Shown: positions 33,531-45,450 of the stretch, in pieces
How the letters are laid out: every line of letters starts with the position of its first letter
Position numbering within the stretch: position 1 is the stretch's first letter
Assembly (NCBI GenBank): GCA_003971905.1
Contig: RSEE01000014.1
Coordinates: 806,001-870,000 of the forward strand
Source of the DNA: Moniliella sp. 'wahieum'
Taxonomy: Eukaryota > Basidiomycota > Moniliellomycetes > Moniliellales > Moniliellaceae
Reading direction: 5' to 3'
Length of the DNA stretch: 64,000 nt
Program-made: the position numbers and the translations under genes
The notes under the pieces: generated by a model
What the model saw: the letters and a program-made list of their open reading frames with translations, nothing else
What the model was told of the DNA's origin: nothing
Database searches by the model: none

Positions 33531-34860
33531 GATGAGATCTGAAGCATCAGCGATCGGAGATCCGAGCCATAGCTAATACGTATCCACTTCGGCTTCGGCG
33601 CTACTACAGCCTACGACAAAAATACTAACCATTACCAGTGCTATTAGTAAAGATGTGCTTCCTGCCATGCGCGCTGTGTGACGCGGGCGAATGCTGGCAG
33701 GTGAACCAGCGGAGCGCACCGATCCCCTTCCAGTCCCCATCAGGCCCTTGTATTCGTGCGAGCGAATGTTGGCAGGCAGGCCAGCGGAGCTCGTGTGCTG
33801 TCCCCGAAGTCCCAGAAGAGGCGAGCATTTGCCCCGGCGGACAACAACGCCTCTACCCCCTCCCTTTCCCTTCTGCCCCCAAGATGGCTTTGACTCGCAC
33901 CCTCGACGAAGAAGGAAGGAGGGGAGTGCGAATATGAGAAGAAACTTTGATTCGCAACCCCCGACGCTCGAAAAGGAAGGAGGGGCATGTGAGCAAGAAC
34001 CCGTTTGGATGGCATGCCTACTAATGACCGAAGGAACGATGAGGGGCATGCCAAGTATCCAAGTACCCAGTCCCCGTTCTAAGTTGCTCGGCGCAGGCAG
34101 GGACGTGTCGCTGATCGTGTGCCCAAAGACCGGAGGAGAAAACGGCATATTACTTCTCGATTCTTTACCGTGGAAATGAGAGATGAGCGCACGGGTAAGT
34201 GTACACTCCTTCACCGCATCCTCCGCTGTTGGGAGAGAGGGAAGCCGTTCTTTTAAGCGTGAGGACAGGCTTGGTGAAAAGGAGCGTGGTGTTACGGGAG
34301 GAGAGGGGCTGGCAAGCCCGGGGGAGCCTACTAAGCTGGCGCATCTCCACCTCCTCTCCTCGTCAATTTGATCAACCCAGTACAGGTTACTCCTCCTCTT
34401 ACTTGCTCCTCCGCTTCTCGATCTCGTCCTCCAGCACCCGTCTTCAGCTTTCCGTCCTCAGACAACCCTTCACGTGCGCCTCCCAGGTGCCACTTCGAAG
34501 CCAGCTCAGTTCAGCCGCGTGTGGTCCCGCTTCCAGCAACGCCGCCCCCCTGTCCTAGTCCAGATCCAGCTCTGGCAGTGTTTCACTCCGCTGCCACTAC
34601 CCATTCCTAAACCCGATGGCTTCAGACACGCTACGGCTGCCCAAGCCGGTGCTACGCAGCCTTGCCACACTTGCAGCCGCCTCTGCTATACGCGCAGAGG
34701 CCTCTCCTTGTCCTTTGTCCCGCTCGGACCACCAAACATTCCAAGCACGTAGCAACTATCTTGAGTCGACCCCCTAGGACCTCCAAGGGGCTGCACACCC
34801 CTTAACCCCCCCCCCCTCGGGCGGGCCCCCGCCCGTAGTGACCCGCTGAGCTAACACGTT
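33531..34860. other. Non-coding stretch with diverged short direct duplications
   Basis: No family-like gene. A 642-bp minus-strand frame (33573-34214) has a repetitive product that simply reflects DNA repeats. Blocks near 33689 and 33767 (GAATG-TGGCAGG..CAGCGGAGC) are diverged direct copies. So are blocks near 33891 and 33947 (TTTGA-TCGCA.CC..GAAGGAAGGAGGGG). A run of 13 C lies at about 34806-34819. Confidence 0.5.
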
Positions 34861-36290
34861 TTGAATCTCGAAAGGTGAAGGAAGTGGTGCCCATATTTCC
34901 CTCCGGGGGTGCGTGTATTGCCCGGTATTTGGGTCCTGAGTACCAAGAAGGATACCGAATGCCGCTTTGTCGTGCCCCCTTTCATGTGTGTGAGAGCATC
35001 TTCAGCTCCCCAGGCCGTGGAAAAAGTCGTGTGCACTCCCGCGGTTCGTACCTCAGCCGTCAATACTTTGATCGCGGATTTTGAGGTAGAAGGGCTCCAG
35101 CTGTTTACCGCCGACGTAGAAGCCGCCCACCTCTACGTTGATGCAACGGAAGAAGTCTATGTCCTTGGCCTCCTCCTTTTTCCCCGAAGGGGAAAGGGTA
35201 AGTGCGTGAAACTTAAGAAAAGTCTTCATGCCCTCCACCAAAGCGGGGCCAATGTTGGCGACTGGTTACGTACTTTCCCCTGAGAATCGTCTTGTGGTTT
35301 TGCCAGCCTCAAGTCCGAACCGCGCATCTTCCTACGTCGCACGATGTCCTCGGACCTCAGTCTCTTGGCGATGCACACTGACGGTTTCCTTGTTGCTTGC
35401 CGTTCGGGGACAATATACGACCCTTTTTCCTTACCGAGCTTCGCCGACGTGTTGTGGGAGATGAAATCCAATGGTCCCCTTCGTTCCCATCTCGGATGGC
35501 ATTACGACCGCTGCATTGGCGGGCTTCTCTACATGAGCCATCCGAAATATGTTGCCGAGACGCTTGTCATCCACGGCATGACCCACGATCATCCTCGACC
35601 CCTCCCGCTCAATCACACTTTTCCTTCTTCCCATCGTCCCGAGCACGAAGTGCGCACGACCCGCGACGAGAATCAGGCTTACAGCTGCTCTTGGTTGGTT
35701 CCCCCTTGTGGTCAGCCCGCATGTTCCGTCCAGACACCTTGTTTGCCGCAACCTTCTTAGCTCGTTTTTTTTGGATGACCCTTTTGTCGAGCTCATATTG
35801 TGACGCTGCTGTGAGGTTGCTATAAGGTGCTGGAAGGGACTGCAGACCGTTCCCTCCCCTTGGCTCCTGACCGCGCCAGACCTCTTCTCGAATTGCACAC
35901 GGATACTTCCTTGGCATGGGACAAGAGCTACTCAAGGTCTGCTTCCGGGTGCGTTGTCTTTGAATACCACGTGCCAGTATCGTGGAACACCAAGACGCAG
36001 AAGCAAGGGGTGAGCGACACGGCCGCGTCGGAGTACCTGGCCATGTGGGTGACGGGCTGCGCGATGCGCTCTTTATGCGCAACATTCTTTTGCGCTGGGT
36101 AGCTGCTCTGCCGCACACCCCATCCAGAACGTTGTGGACAACAGTACACACGCAGGCTCTTGCCGAGAAACTCTCTCGGCATCCTGGGTACGATGCGCGA
36201 AGAGATAGACGTGGGCGGTACCACTAGGTGTGATGAGAACACATCTATTGCGGCGAACTTGTGCCTCACCACATGTCGTTGTGGACTCGA
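34861..36290 (+). mobile_element. Broken Ty1/Copia LTR-retrotransposon remnant (reverse transcriptase and RNase H part)
   Basis: Fossil fragment of a Copia-family element. The 5' portion (about 34900-35260) resembles the reverse-transcriptase region and the 3' portion (about 35870-36290) resembles the RNase H region. Gag, protease and integrase parts are not seen on this strand, and I could not identify flanking LTRs. It is clearly inactive, with many breaks (order of ten), which suggests an old copy. Confidence 0.72.
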
Positions 36291-37689
36291 TCATCGATCT
36301 CTCTGGTTGTTACTGGTTCACTAAAGCTGTTGGCCTTCATCCCAACCTCACTTCTATATCTCACAGCAATTCGGTTTAGCTCCCTTTTTCTTCTCGTCGG
36401 GTTCCTTGTTAACGCATTTTGGCCTGCGGGTTCCTTTGGTCCCTTAGCCCGGGGGTTTTTGAGCCACCGCTGGTGTGGCTCGTGTGTTTTGGTCCGCTTC
36501 CCTTCAGTTGAGGCTGCTTTTGATGCTCCTCTCTGTTGTTGGCTTGGGAACCCACCGCCACAGTCTCTTCAGACCATCAAGACGTCTCATCATTAATTCA
36601 TGCCATTTGGTCTGTGAGGCTGGGCACGTCCTGGTAGTTGAACTGGTTGGCCCCAATCGGAGTGACTGACTTGCCATGAACAGGGCCTTTCGTCAGCGAG
36701 GTATTGCCTTCTGAGAGATCTGGATCTGGGTCACCGTAACCGGTCACCAATCTATTGGTTCACTTATGTTTCCAAGTTGGACCGCGCGCTGCTTTCGTGT
36801 GGTTCGAACTGCGTCATTCGTCATCGGCACCGAACATCTATCAAAGAGGATTGGGAGCATGGGTGGCCAGGGGGAAGGGGTCTCTAGGCATTTCACTACT
36901 ATTATTGGTCGAGAAACAAGGGAGAGCAACAACGTCTATATACTCAGAACATAGCCGTTCAATCAATCCGATACTCAGTATTCGTCAAAGGCAGGGTGGC
37001 CAAGAGATCTCCCGGGCGGATTTGGGTGCCGAGGGAACGCCCTCGGTTGTGAGGAGAATCGTGCCCTGGTATCGTATGTGATGAGGGAAAGGGAAGGGGA
37101 AGGAAGAGTGCGGTCCGAATCGGGAATCATCATGTGGAAGTAGTGCGAATTGGAACGAAAATGTTGACAAACGTGGCCAAGTCGAGAGTGGAAAGCACAA
37201 CCGGATTGCGGAAGAGGCTGATTGCATTTGATGGGCGAAGAGGAATAAACGACGATGAGTGTTGGGGGGGTTAAGTTGTTGTGAACAGGCCGGTGAGGCA
37301 GGTCAACGGGAGGTGCATTATGCCAAACGCTACAGCTGCCAGGATATTGACACACCATAGACTCATGGTTAGGTGCAGGGACTATACATCAAAAACAGGA
37401 AGATGGGGTACAAGAGGAGGAATAGGAATGGGTTCGGTCACAGCGGGATGAGTAGATAAGGTCGTGAGTTGGTGAACTCGCGTCCGGCGTCTCCTCAACC
37501 TCCCCGGACCCGTGGGGAGAAACACCGACGGAGGGAACAAGATATTAAAATGGTGTTGGATACTCACCAGTGTATAACAGCCTGGTTGGTCCACTTGGAA
37601 TTTTTTTTCTGGGGATAGTATACCAAGCCAGGACGGCTATACAGCATGAGTAGCCAACCCTTACTATACCATGGCGTTCGTCATACGCA
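36291..37689. other. Spacer between the Copia remnant and the non-LTR fragment
   Basis: No gene recognised in 1.4 kb. The stretch has lower GC than the genic parts and contains a GTAACCGGTCACC motif near 36737. Part of it may be further decayed element sequence, but I cannot assign it. Confidence 0.4.
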
Positions 37690-38526
37690 ATGAGCATGGC
37701 CGGAACGGTCCTAGAGCTCACAACTTTCCCCCATCACGCTGGTTGTTATTATAGGGAAGTTGAGCACAGCAACCCGCTGAGCCACAACTGGCTCTCCGCC
37801 GTTCCGTCCGTCCCGTACCTCAAGCTCTCCGACCAGCAGGTCCAGGTCGGTCTCCAGCGCCGCACGCTGTGCCGCACCACGCGCAGCATGTGCAAGTGCG
37901 GGGTCATGTCCTCGCTGGAGCACATCATGTCTTGCACCCGCTCCCAGGCCAAGTTTGGTGCGTTGCATGACGCAGTGCGGGAGCCCATTCTCGAGCTCCT
38001 ACGCTCCATCCCCGACACCCATGTCCGCAACGAACCTATGGTGGAGGACGAGGATGGGAGAAGACAGAGGACGCAGCGCACCGACTACCGCGTGATGGGG
38101 CCCGGAGCACTCGGAGGATCAGGAATGGAGGTAGACCACACGCTGCGCGACACGGGATCACTGGCGGCGCAGAGCGCGTTCCGGAGGGTGGTGCATGAGA
38201 GCACCGCAACCCCCTTGGAACGCCGGGAGAAGGAGCTGCTTCGGATGCTTGAACAAGCAGAATGCGACAAGAACGCCAAGTACCAGGGACGCACTCAAGA
38301 GCCGTTTTTCCCCCTGGTTTTGACGACGCGAGGATACTACGGCACCAAGACAGCGGGCAAGTTGTTCGCGCATTGGAAGGAGTTGGCTACTAAGTCTCAG
38401 TGGAAATGGTTCCTCGCTCGGATGTCAACCACGTTCCTCCGTGTCCACACGCGCTTCCTAGGGTACGGGACCGGATGGCGTGAGCCGGAGGGTCCTGATA
38501 TCCTGGCGATCCCCCTGGTCCCTTGA
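37690..38526 (+). mobile_element. 3' part of a non-LTR retrotransposon ORF: zinc knuckle plus restriction-like nuclease domain
   Basis: A single uninterrupted 278-codon frame. Residues about 31-60 (LSHNWLSAVPSVPYLKLSDQ) look like the region behind a LINE reverse transcriptase. A compact C-x-C..H-x3-C knuckle follows (C68, C70, H78, C82; CKCGVMSSLEHIMSC). Then come NEPMVEDEDGRR, TDYRV, MEVDHTLRD and KNAKYQGRTQEPFFPLVLTT with RGYYGTK. Knuckle plus R/D..E-x-D..K..Y is the layout of the C-terminal restriction-like endonuclease of R2/CRE-type elements. The reverse transcriptase itself is absent, so this is a 5'-truncated copy, as usual for target-primed insertion. It is intact where its neighbours are decayed, so it is probably younger. 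The domain call is from pattern memory. Confidence 0.6.
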
Positions 38527-38639
38527 CCCTGGTGGCGCCCCCAAGTAACCCCCGCAAGATGAACGGTTAGGCTTAGACGTAGCGTTCCCCCTGTCCCAGC
38601 CTTAAGCTCTGTCAATGAAATGGACGTGATCTAGGGAAA

Positions 38640-39400
38640 AGGTGAAGATATGTAGTAGGGATACCGAAGTCATGCATAGGAAAAGAAAGAGGAAAAACCA
38701 TGATAGCATACACAGCGGCTGTTGCATTCCCATCTTGTGGGAGATACAAGGGCGTGGGTATATATTCGGCAGCAGCATCAAGGGGATGATGCCACCACAT
38801 TCCCGGGGTCAAGGCGACTAGAGGCAAGTAGACTGTGCGAGCATGATCCATGAAGGAGTGGATCGTCCTTTCAGCTACACCTTTGGATGCACTTTCACCC
38901 GAATGGTAGTTTCGGTTACGTTGTCTTGTTCGTTGTAAAACTCCATCAACATGGCGTACGTTTACTTGAGATAATGGCCTAAGTGGACCACCTGGGGGGA
39001 CTCGATCAGGGTGCTGATGTTGCTCTCACGGGGGTAACCAAGTGATGAAAAGGGGCAAAAAAGTGGTTCTCCTCTGGAGGGAAGAAGGAAGAAGAACATC
39101 GCGTATACCGAATGTAGTCGTCGACAATCCTTTTTAAGCCCCCACCACCCCTGTCTTTCGCTACCTTTTTTTGGCGAAGAATGTCGACGACATCTGCATG
39201 GAGCAGGGAACGTTTTGTGCGTGTATAGCGAGCGGGGGAATGAGAGGGAGCGGTGGCATGCGATAGAACACAGGAAGGGCAATGCCAGTGGGGGGATGAA
39301 CTGTCGCTGCTTTCTGAAGGGAAACATATAAGGGGAAGACAGAGGGAAGCGATTAAGTGTGGGAGCACCGGTCAAGGGAGATATGGTTCCATTGCTGTTG
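38640..39400 (-). mobile_element. Broken Ty1/Copia remnant (integrase part)
   Basis: Fossil fragment of a Copia-family element on the minus strand. It resembles the GAG-pre-integrase and integrase core region, running from about 39400 down to about 38640. It is interrupted by several breaks and inactive. No LTRs were identified. Its orientation is opposite to the remnant at 34861-36290, so the two are unlikely to come from one insertion without a later rearrangement. Confidence 0.6.
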
Positions 39401-40820
39401 CTGAGATGGACTTATCGGCGTACCACTTTGTCAAAAGATGGTGGTGGGCTCTTCAAGGGAATGAGCACTAAGGAGGATAGTAGTATAGGGTAGATGGACG
39501 CTGGAAGAGGTTCCACACACGTTTGTTAGTAGCTGGCATTCGTAGCAAGGCGGCAGGAGGATATGTCACCTTCTGTTATACGGAGGGTCACTGCGGGCTG
39601 GCTCGCCTAAACAATCCATCTACACCGTTGAGCCTAAACGGAGCGTGCTAAACCGAGCATGCTTCCTTCGATCTGGGCGACCAAGATCGAGTCCCTTCCC
39701 TATGGTCGAGGAGATCCCTACGTGAGCTTTGAGTCCCTACTGATTTTATTCTATACTTCAAATTTGGTCTTTGGTATTAGCTTGAGCGCAAGTGAGCTCT
39801 AAGTTGAGCTGCCGGATCTGGACACCACCCTCCGGCAGGTGGCCAAGCCGCCCCGCCGCATCTTCCTGATCCGGGCGTCTCGTTTTCGCTGTGAGATTCT
39901 CCCCTCATGATGCCTTTTACGTTCTTTCTGAGGGCGCAGACTACCTGCCCATTACTTTGGGCCTTTTTCGTGTTTGACTGCTCCTGTTCCTACAGTTCCT
40001 AGTAGAGTACTAAGGGAACCATATTCCCTACTTGATTTGTGCTCCTTACTACTACTAAGTTTTGAGAGTCATTCATCTCGCCTTTATTCCGTCCTCTATA
40101 CCTACTTTTAGTTGTATGCTGCTTCCTTAAAGTTCCTGTTTGTATACTAACCTTTAATAGGGTAGAACATGTCTTGGAATTCGTTGAACTGACGCGCGAC
40201 AGAAGACGGTTGCAGTGGGCAGACTGATGGCTATTATAGGTATCCATCTCACCTCACGGGATCACTGACCATTTTCACAGTCTTCCGATGGCCGGGTAAT
40301 GAAAGCCGGTTTGAGACTGTACTTAGATGGTCTGCGACCCAGTCTGTGTTCGAAAGGCGAGGGGTAGGGCGTGGAACCAATGGTGTTCATCATTCACGAA
40401 ACACACCGAGGGAATGGGATGGAAATGGAGAGTACCGCGGGAGATCACCGTTGCTCACTAGATGAGCGAAAATTTGTAACTCTAAGATGAGATCTGGAGA
40501 GTCTCGATGGCCTCGAGGGTGATGCAATCGCATTAGTCGTGGTGGCAGTTGTGGTGGTGGTGGTGGTCTACTAGGCCGAGTAACAACGCCTACAGAGGAG
40601 CATCAAGCAGCCATTCGCCACCAGAGGCTAGCCTGCGGAAAAGGGAGAACAGAAGCGAGGGAACAACGGAACTCCTAGGCCTGCCGAGGAGGGACTGAAG
40701 GGACGTGAGCCAAAGCACACGAACCGCCCGCGGTTGCTCACCAAGTAATAAGCCTCAGCCTGAGGCGCAGACCTGAGGCAAGGATGGACCCACCACCTGG
40801 CCCGGCACCACCTCGCTGCC
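39401..40820. other. Right part of the repeat island, no gene seen
   Basis: A lower-GC stretch of 1.4 kb without a supported gene. It contains a short (TGG)n microsatellite (about 40541-40567). Decayed element sequence is likely but not assignable. Confidence 0.4.
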
Positions 40821-43512
40821 CTACCCGCCCCGGCGCACAGGAATCCATGCCCCCACCTTCCATTCCCAAGCTGGCACCGTTCCCTCGCCCTGGCCCACGA
40901 ACGAGTCCGAGTCCGTCTCCAGTTGGGCGAGGAATTTGTCGGCATGAGTGGCAAGGGTCTTTGCCAAGGCGACCCGGCCATGGGTCAACCACCAGACCAC
41001 ATCCTCCTCACGCTCTGTGTCTGGTTCGGCGACAGGTGTAAGGTGCTGGGCATGCATCTTCGCCTCCGTTAGGGTATCACGCACCCCCGCCAGTAGCGAG
41101 CGCACATCCTCTTGTGCCAAGGCTCGCGGGGAGCGACAACTGTTTTCGTATCGTGCCTCTGCACTCATCTCGGACGTGGCCCCAGCAAACCCCAAGGCGG
41201 CAGCTGCTTGGGGATCGCTTACCCACCCCAACCGTTGGGCTAGAAGTGCCGATCGGAGTTGGGGCCGCATGGGACGCTGTGCGCGCGACCGTTTCCCGCG
41301 GTCAGCCCGATCCGGCGCGGGAAGATAGAGATACGTCATCTGGGACATCCGTCCTCATGTCAGTTCCTCTCGCTCCGGGGGCAGGCAACGACAAAAAATA
41401 CGTACTTGGAAGCAAGCGTGAAGGAATGCAGACAGAGCTCGCATCAATCTCCATTCCTTCTCCACATCGCTATTGTTGGGGAAAATTGCGAAATCGGCGT
41501 CCACCGGACTCTGCCAGAGGCGGAGAAGTTGTGCCAGCGTCTCAGCCCGATGAACAGCGAGCGATGCGGCGAGCCAGAGCGCACAAGCCGGCCCGGAAGG
41601 CGCATCCGACTCGGTGTTTGCAAGCGTTGGGTAGAGCTCGAGTTGCAGGCCTAACAACGGCACATGTAACGCACCCAATTGATAAAATGCCAGCACCGCC
41701 AGATGAAGACGTTGTAAAATCGGTAGTAGCAACGCAAGAGCAGAAGGGGCATGGTTGGCCACCATGCCAACTAGCTCGCCGAGCGTGGCGGCGAGGCGGA
41801 GCAGATCTTTGCCTGTAGCAAGGCTGCGATGCGCTCGGCAGGGATGCTGGCCTAGCACATCAAGATTCGCAAGCACAAGCCCAGGCAAACGAGATAGCAC
41901 ATCTCGCAGCTGAGGGCCAATGGGCTGCTGCAGACGCGGAGGCGGCGGGGGGCGGGGAGGAGCCCAGGTAGACGTTCCAACCGGAGACAGAGGGGAACCC
42001 GGGCTGGTGGAGACAAGCGAAGGCCCCGCCATGGCGAGGGCAAGCTGGCTGTCTTCGTAATCGATCGCCTGCATCAGACGTTCCAGCTGCCCCATCGTCA
42101 CCCCAGCCCCAAGGACCAAGAAGGAATTTCCAAACCAGTCCACCGTTCGCGTCGCATTGATCGCATACCCTTGCGAGCTGGAACAGAGGGCAGTAAGTAG
42201 GATGCTGCGAGCGTATCCTGGAGCCTCAACGGCTTCCCCGCCTCCTACCGAGTTGGCCAAGGCCAAAGCAGCATGAGACAACCGTTCTACCCAGATGGGG
42301 TACCTTTTTCCTCCTCGTTTTGAATCGGGTGATCGGGGTCCCCAGGCAAAAGCAACCGACTTACTGCATCTTGAAGATGGTTGATAAAGACCGAAAAGAA
42401 TGCCTTTGTCCTAGAAGGACTGGGCAGCACACGCGGCCGCACAGGTACAGGCGCAATCAAGCGGCGATAGGTCCATACATCAAATGTGCATGCAGCTTGA
42501 GGCGAAGGTGCCTCACGCAAATCCGGGCTGTGTAAAGGCCATATCAATTGGTCCGCACAAGTGTCCTGATTGGCACGAGGGGTGGGCTGTCCCGACTCAC
42601 GAGAGGCAGGTACGAGGCGAGCGAGATCCGAGCCCAAGGCCGTCGCGTGTTGGTCAAAGTGCCACTTGATCTCCATAATGTTCATCGGCAAGTTGGATAA
42701 GAGGGCCTGCATGGATATCAAGCGCTCCAGCACACCCAGACGCAGGCAGATCGAGGCCACCGCCTCGCCCCCGAGATGTGAATCGGAGGAAAACGTCCAT
42801 AGACGTTGCTGAGCCCGCTGCAGACCCGCCACAGCCGACGCCGGGGGTAGAGCGGTATCAAGAATGGTCCAACCGGCCTTGTCCGAAACAAAGTCCTCCA
42901 TCTGCCAAGCCCAGACAAGGGAGAGAGGGTTAGTCAGCAGATGCTCTCGTGGTGGAGTTCCTTACCCACTTCCACCACATTGTACTTGATCAGCTCTTGG
43001 TAGACAGAGTTGACCGAAGTGAGGGTAGCCGAACAGGCGGCAGCCAGGGCAAGCAAGAGAGCTTGTTGTGCTGGGGCATCTGCTAAGGCTGGTTGCGCAA
43101 TGGCCGAGGTAAACTGACCGGAGTATTGGGGATGAAGCCAGCGACATGGATATACAGTCACACTCAGTGGGGATGCTTCATGGAAAGCGACTTGGGAGGC
43201 CAAAAGACGATCAAGGATAAAGACGACATCTCGTGGCGTGTACTCTCGCGCCACGCGCTCCACCTCGAAAGCCGGAAGAGCACCGGCATTCTCCTCGGAA
43301 GGAAGAAGACTGTCCACATCGGGGGCCATGCCGTTGTCGGTGCGAGCCTCCATGACTTCGATGGAGCCCATGGTGTCGAGCATGGTGTACCCGGGAACAT
43401 GGACTGTCTTGCCTAGCGGCAGGCCGTCGCAGGCGGTGGTGAAAAGCGAGGTGAGGTCGGTCCAGCCGGGAAGCACAACCGAAGCCGATGAGTCGCCCCT
43501 CTCCGTCCTCAT
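40821..43512 (-). CDS. MAK10: NatC N-terminal acetyltransferase auxiliary subunit (Mak10/NAA35)
   Basis: Scaffold subunit of the ribosome-associated NatC complex (Naa30/Naa35/Naa38), which acetylates Met-hydrophobic N-termini. The N-terminal Mak10 domain is clear: WTDLTSLFTTACDGLPLGKT, TMLDTMGSIEVMEARTDNGM (family: AMSAIEMMDPKMDAGM), YTPRDVVFILDRLLASQVAF and VTVYPCRWLHP. Downstream blocks fit the less conserved helical remainder. They include AVAGLQRAQQRLWTFSSDSH, FFSVFINHLQDAVSRLLLPG and YAINATRTVDWFGNSFLVLG. Introns are 41340-41405 and about 42904-42967. Shifts occur near 42284 and around the second intron. The start ATG at 43512 precedes RTERGDSSASVVLPG. The stop at 40821 ends a frame whose last residues are poorly conserved. 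NatC affects Gag acetylation of the yeast L-A virus, hence the MAK name. Confidence 0.8.
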
Positions 43513-44074
43513 CCGCCACCGCGTGGGGCGGGGATGGGCGCGGGCATGCGGACGGTGCTCATGGGCGGAGAGAATGGGCTGGGGAGCAAGATGCGCCGCC
43601 GAAGCTCGAGGGGTATTTAAATCGACCGCCCACCCAGCACGCGTTACGTCAGACGCCGCCTATGATTGCCCTGTCCGTTTCAGGAAACCAGACCTGCCGA
43701 CGCAGGATGGACTGCCTGCCTAGTAGGAGCGGCCGCCACGCAGCCTGAGAGCCTGATCGCGGGGGACAGACTGTCTGTCTCCCTATTGCTCATGGCCTAA
43801 TCGTGCTCCCCATCTAAACATGCCTGCGTTAGTCGCGGGGCCTGAAATAGCTGGGCTTGTGCTGCGGTTTCTCCAGAGAGCCGTTTTGCTCTCCTGCCGT
43901 CGAAATAGGATACTCCATACACCTAGCCTCGATCGATGTGCTCTGACGTGAGTGTAGCAAGCGGCCCAACGACTACAAACGCCCGCACGAGATGAGTCTT
44001 TTCCCTGGACCGAGGAACTGCTGCACAGCCGCAGAAAGAAGGCAGGTAGGAATGCATATGAGCCCGACCACCAC
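43513..44074. other. Gap between MAK10 and mitochondrial uS19
   Basis: A 562-bp stretch between two minus-strand genes, containing the MAK10 promoter and the RSM19 3' UTR. No gene was seen. Confidence 0.45.
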
Positions 44075-44587
44075 TTATTTGGCGTTGGTTTTCCTGCAGA
44101 GACACGTGCGTGTTAGTTGCGCCATACCACCGGGAGAGGCGAGAAAGAGAAAAATATCATGGAAAGAGATAGAGCCAGGACAAATTCAACATACCGGTAG
44201 CTGAAGCGCTTCCGTGTCGGGGCAAATTCGCCGAGCTTGTGGCCAATCATTTCTTCTGTGACCACCACGGGCAGGTGGACGCGACCGTTGTGGACCATGA
44301 ACTTGAGTCTGTGCGAGGAAGAAAATGAAAGGGTGAGAGACTGGGGAAAGGGGGCTCAGCGGGCACGCAACAACGGCAACGTACCCGACAAAGTTGGGGA
44401 GGATGGTGCAGGAGGGCGTTGGTGCGGATGGAGCGGTTGTTGCGCAACGCATCGGCCAAGTTAGGGAACGCAACAAAGTAGGGGCCTGGAATCGAGGGCA
44501 GGGCATGGTTAGGCATGGAGCCAAGCAGAGGACACCGGGGGACACACCTTTCCAGGCAGACCGCAACGCCAAGGCCGAGGGCAGCAT
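44075..44587 (-). CDS. RSM19: Mitochondrial small-subunit ribosomal protein uS19m
   Basis: Bacterial-type S19 of the mitochondrial 37S subunit. Four exons can be joined: 44548-44587 ([14 protein letters not shown]), 44385-44485 ([27 protein letters not shown]), 44195-44308 ([38 protein letters not shown]) and 44075-44093 (KTNAK, stop). Introns are 62, 76 and 101 bp. [18 protein letters not shown] is diagnostic of uS19; the short product and lack of eukaryotic S15 extensions make it mitochondrial rather than cytosolic. Two bases appear to be missing in exon 2 between IRTNA and TILPNFVG (near 44411). Length of about 91 residues fits the family. Three introns in a 92-codon gene is dense, with a 19-nt last exon. 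Confidence 0.9.
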
Positions 44588-45450
44588 GCTTGCGGATGGT
44601 TGGCGCCGTCTCCTCTGCCGCGGGCATGTGCTGGCCCGGGAGACGGACGAGCAAGAGGAAGGCGTTACGTAACGATGTTCGCGGGGGGGGGGCGATGTTC
44701 CAGCGGGCGGAATTGGTTGATTCCGACGCGGGTCTGCTCTTGGAGAGGCCCAAGCGCACGCTCATGCATCGTGCGTCACCGGTGGACCCAGCCAACAGGT
44801 GGGTGCGGACATTGATATCGACCTCCACAGCCGCCAACATCAGCTGCATCAACCGACGGACGGGTGTGCTGGCCCCAGCCTGCTCCAGCGCTCGGCAGAT
44901 CTGCCTCGGGCAATGCCGATGCCCGCGACACCGCCGCATGCCAGTCCTTTCCATATAATGCGCTAGTCCAGGGATTATAACAGAGCCGGCGGTCGCCGAC
45001 GCCAAGATGCGGGCCGTGGTGGGTTACACAGACGCGCTTGCTGGGCGGGCTTGCCCGTGGTGCTGTGGGTGTGTGTGGCTGAGGCACAGGGTGTGTGGAG
45101 TGGGGGGCAACGGGGCGGTGACGCGGGTGACAGGGCGACATGACGTCGCCCAGAGCACAGCCGAGCGTGGTGGGCGGCAGAAACAATGAAATATCCGACG
45201 CGGTGGGGGCAGAATCTACATGCACACACACACTGGCGCCGTGCCGCAGGAGCAACTTTTGTGTTGGTTGCCCATCGAGCCCCCAGCCACGCCGCCTTCC
45301 ACCGATGGGGCAACGCACCACACCTCCACCGCCGCCACATCCATCTCCATCTCCATCCCCATCTCCATCCCCATCTCCATCCCCATCTCCATCCCCATCT
45401 CCACCCCATCTCCACCGGCCCTCCGCCCCCTGCTCGCCGCTGCCGCCGGC
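44588..45450. promoter_or_regulatory. Divergent promoter region, RSM19 and IQGAP
   Basis: An 863-bp gap between diverging genes. No supported gene. The IQGAP-proximal end carries a (CCATCTCCATCC)n minisatellite (45339-45415) ending 35 bp before the start codon, so it is probably transcribed as 5' UTR. Confidence 0.5.
45339..45415. repeat. CCATCTCCATCCC minisatellite upstream of IQGAP
   Basis: Near-perfect tandem units alternating CCATCTCCATC and CCCATCTCCATC over about 77 bp, directly upstream of the IQGAP start at 45451. Similar to the longer CCCATCTC array at 55120-55470. Confidence 0.85.

Noticed and set aside
33573-34214. 213-codon minus-strand frame ending in a hydrophobic stretch
   Set aside because: Internal peptide repeats mirror DNA duplications, there is no family match, and it sits in the element island.
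34838-34860. GACCCGCTGA, which resembles the start of fungal 28S rRNA
   Set aside because: Only about ten bases agree, and the following sequence does not continue as large-subunit rRNA. Chance.
39560-39720. Possible tRNA-like B box (GATCGAGTCCC)
   Set aside because: I could not find a matching A box or cloverleaf stems.
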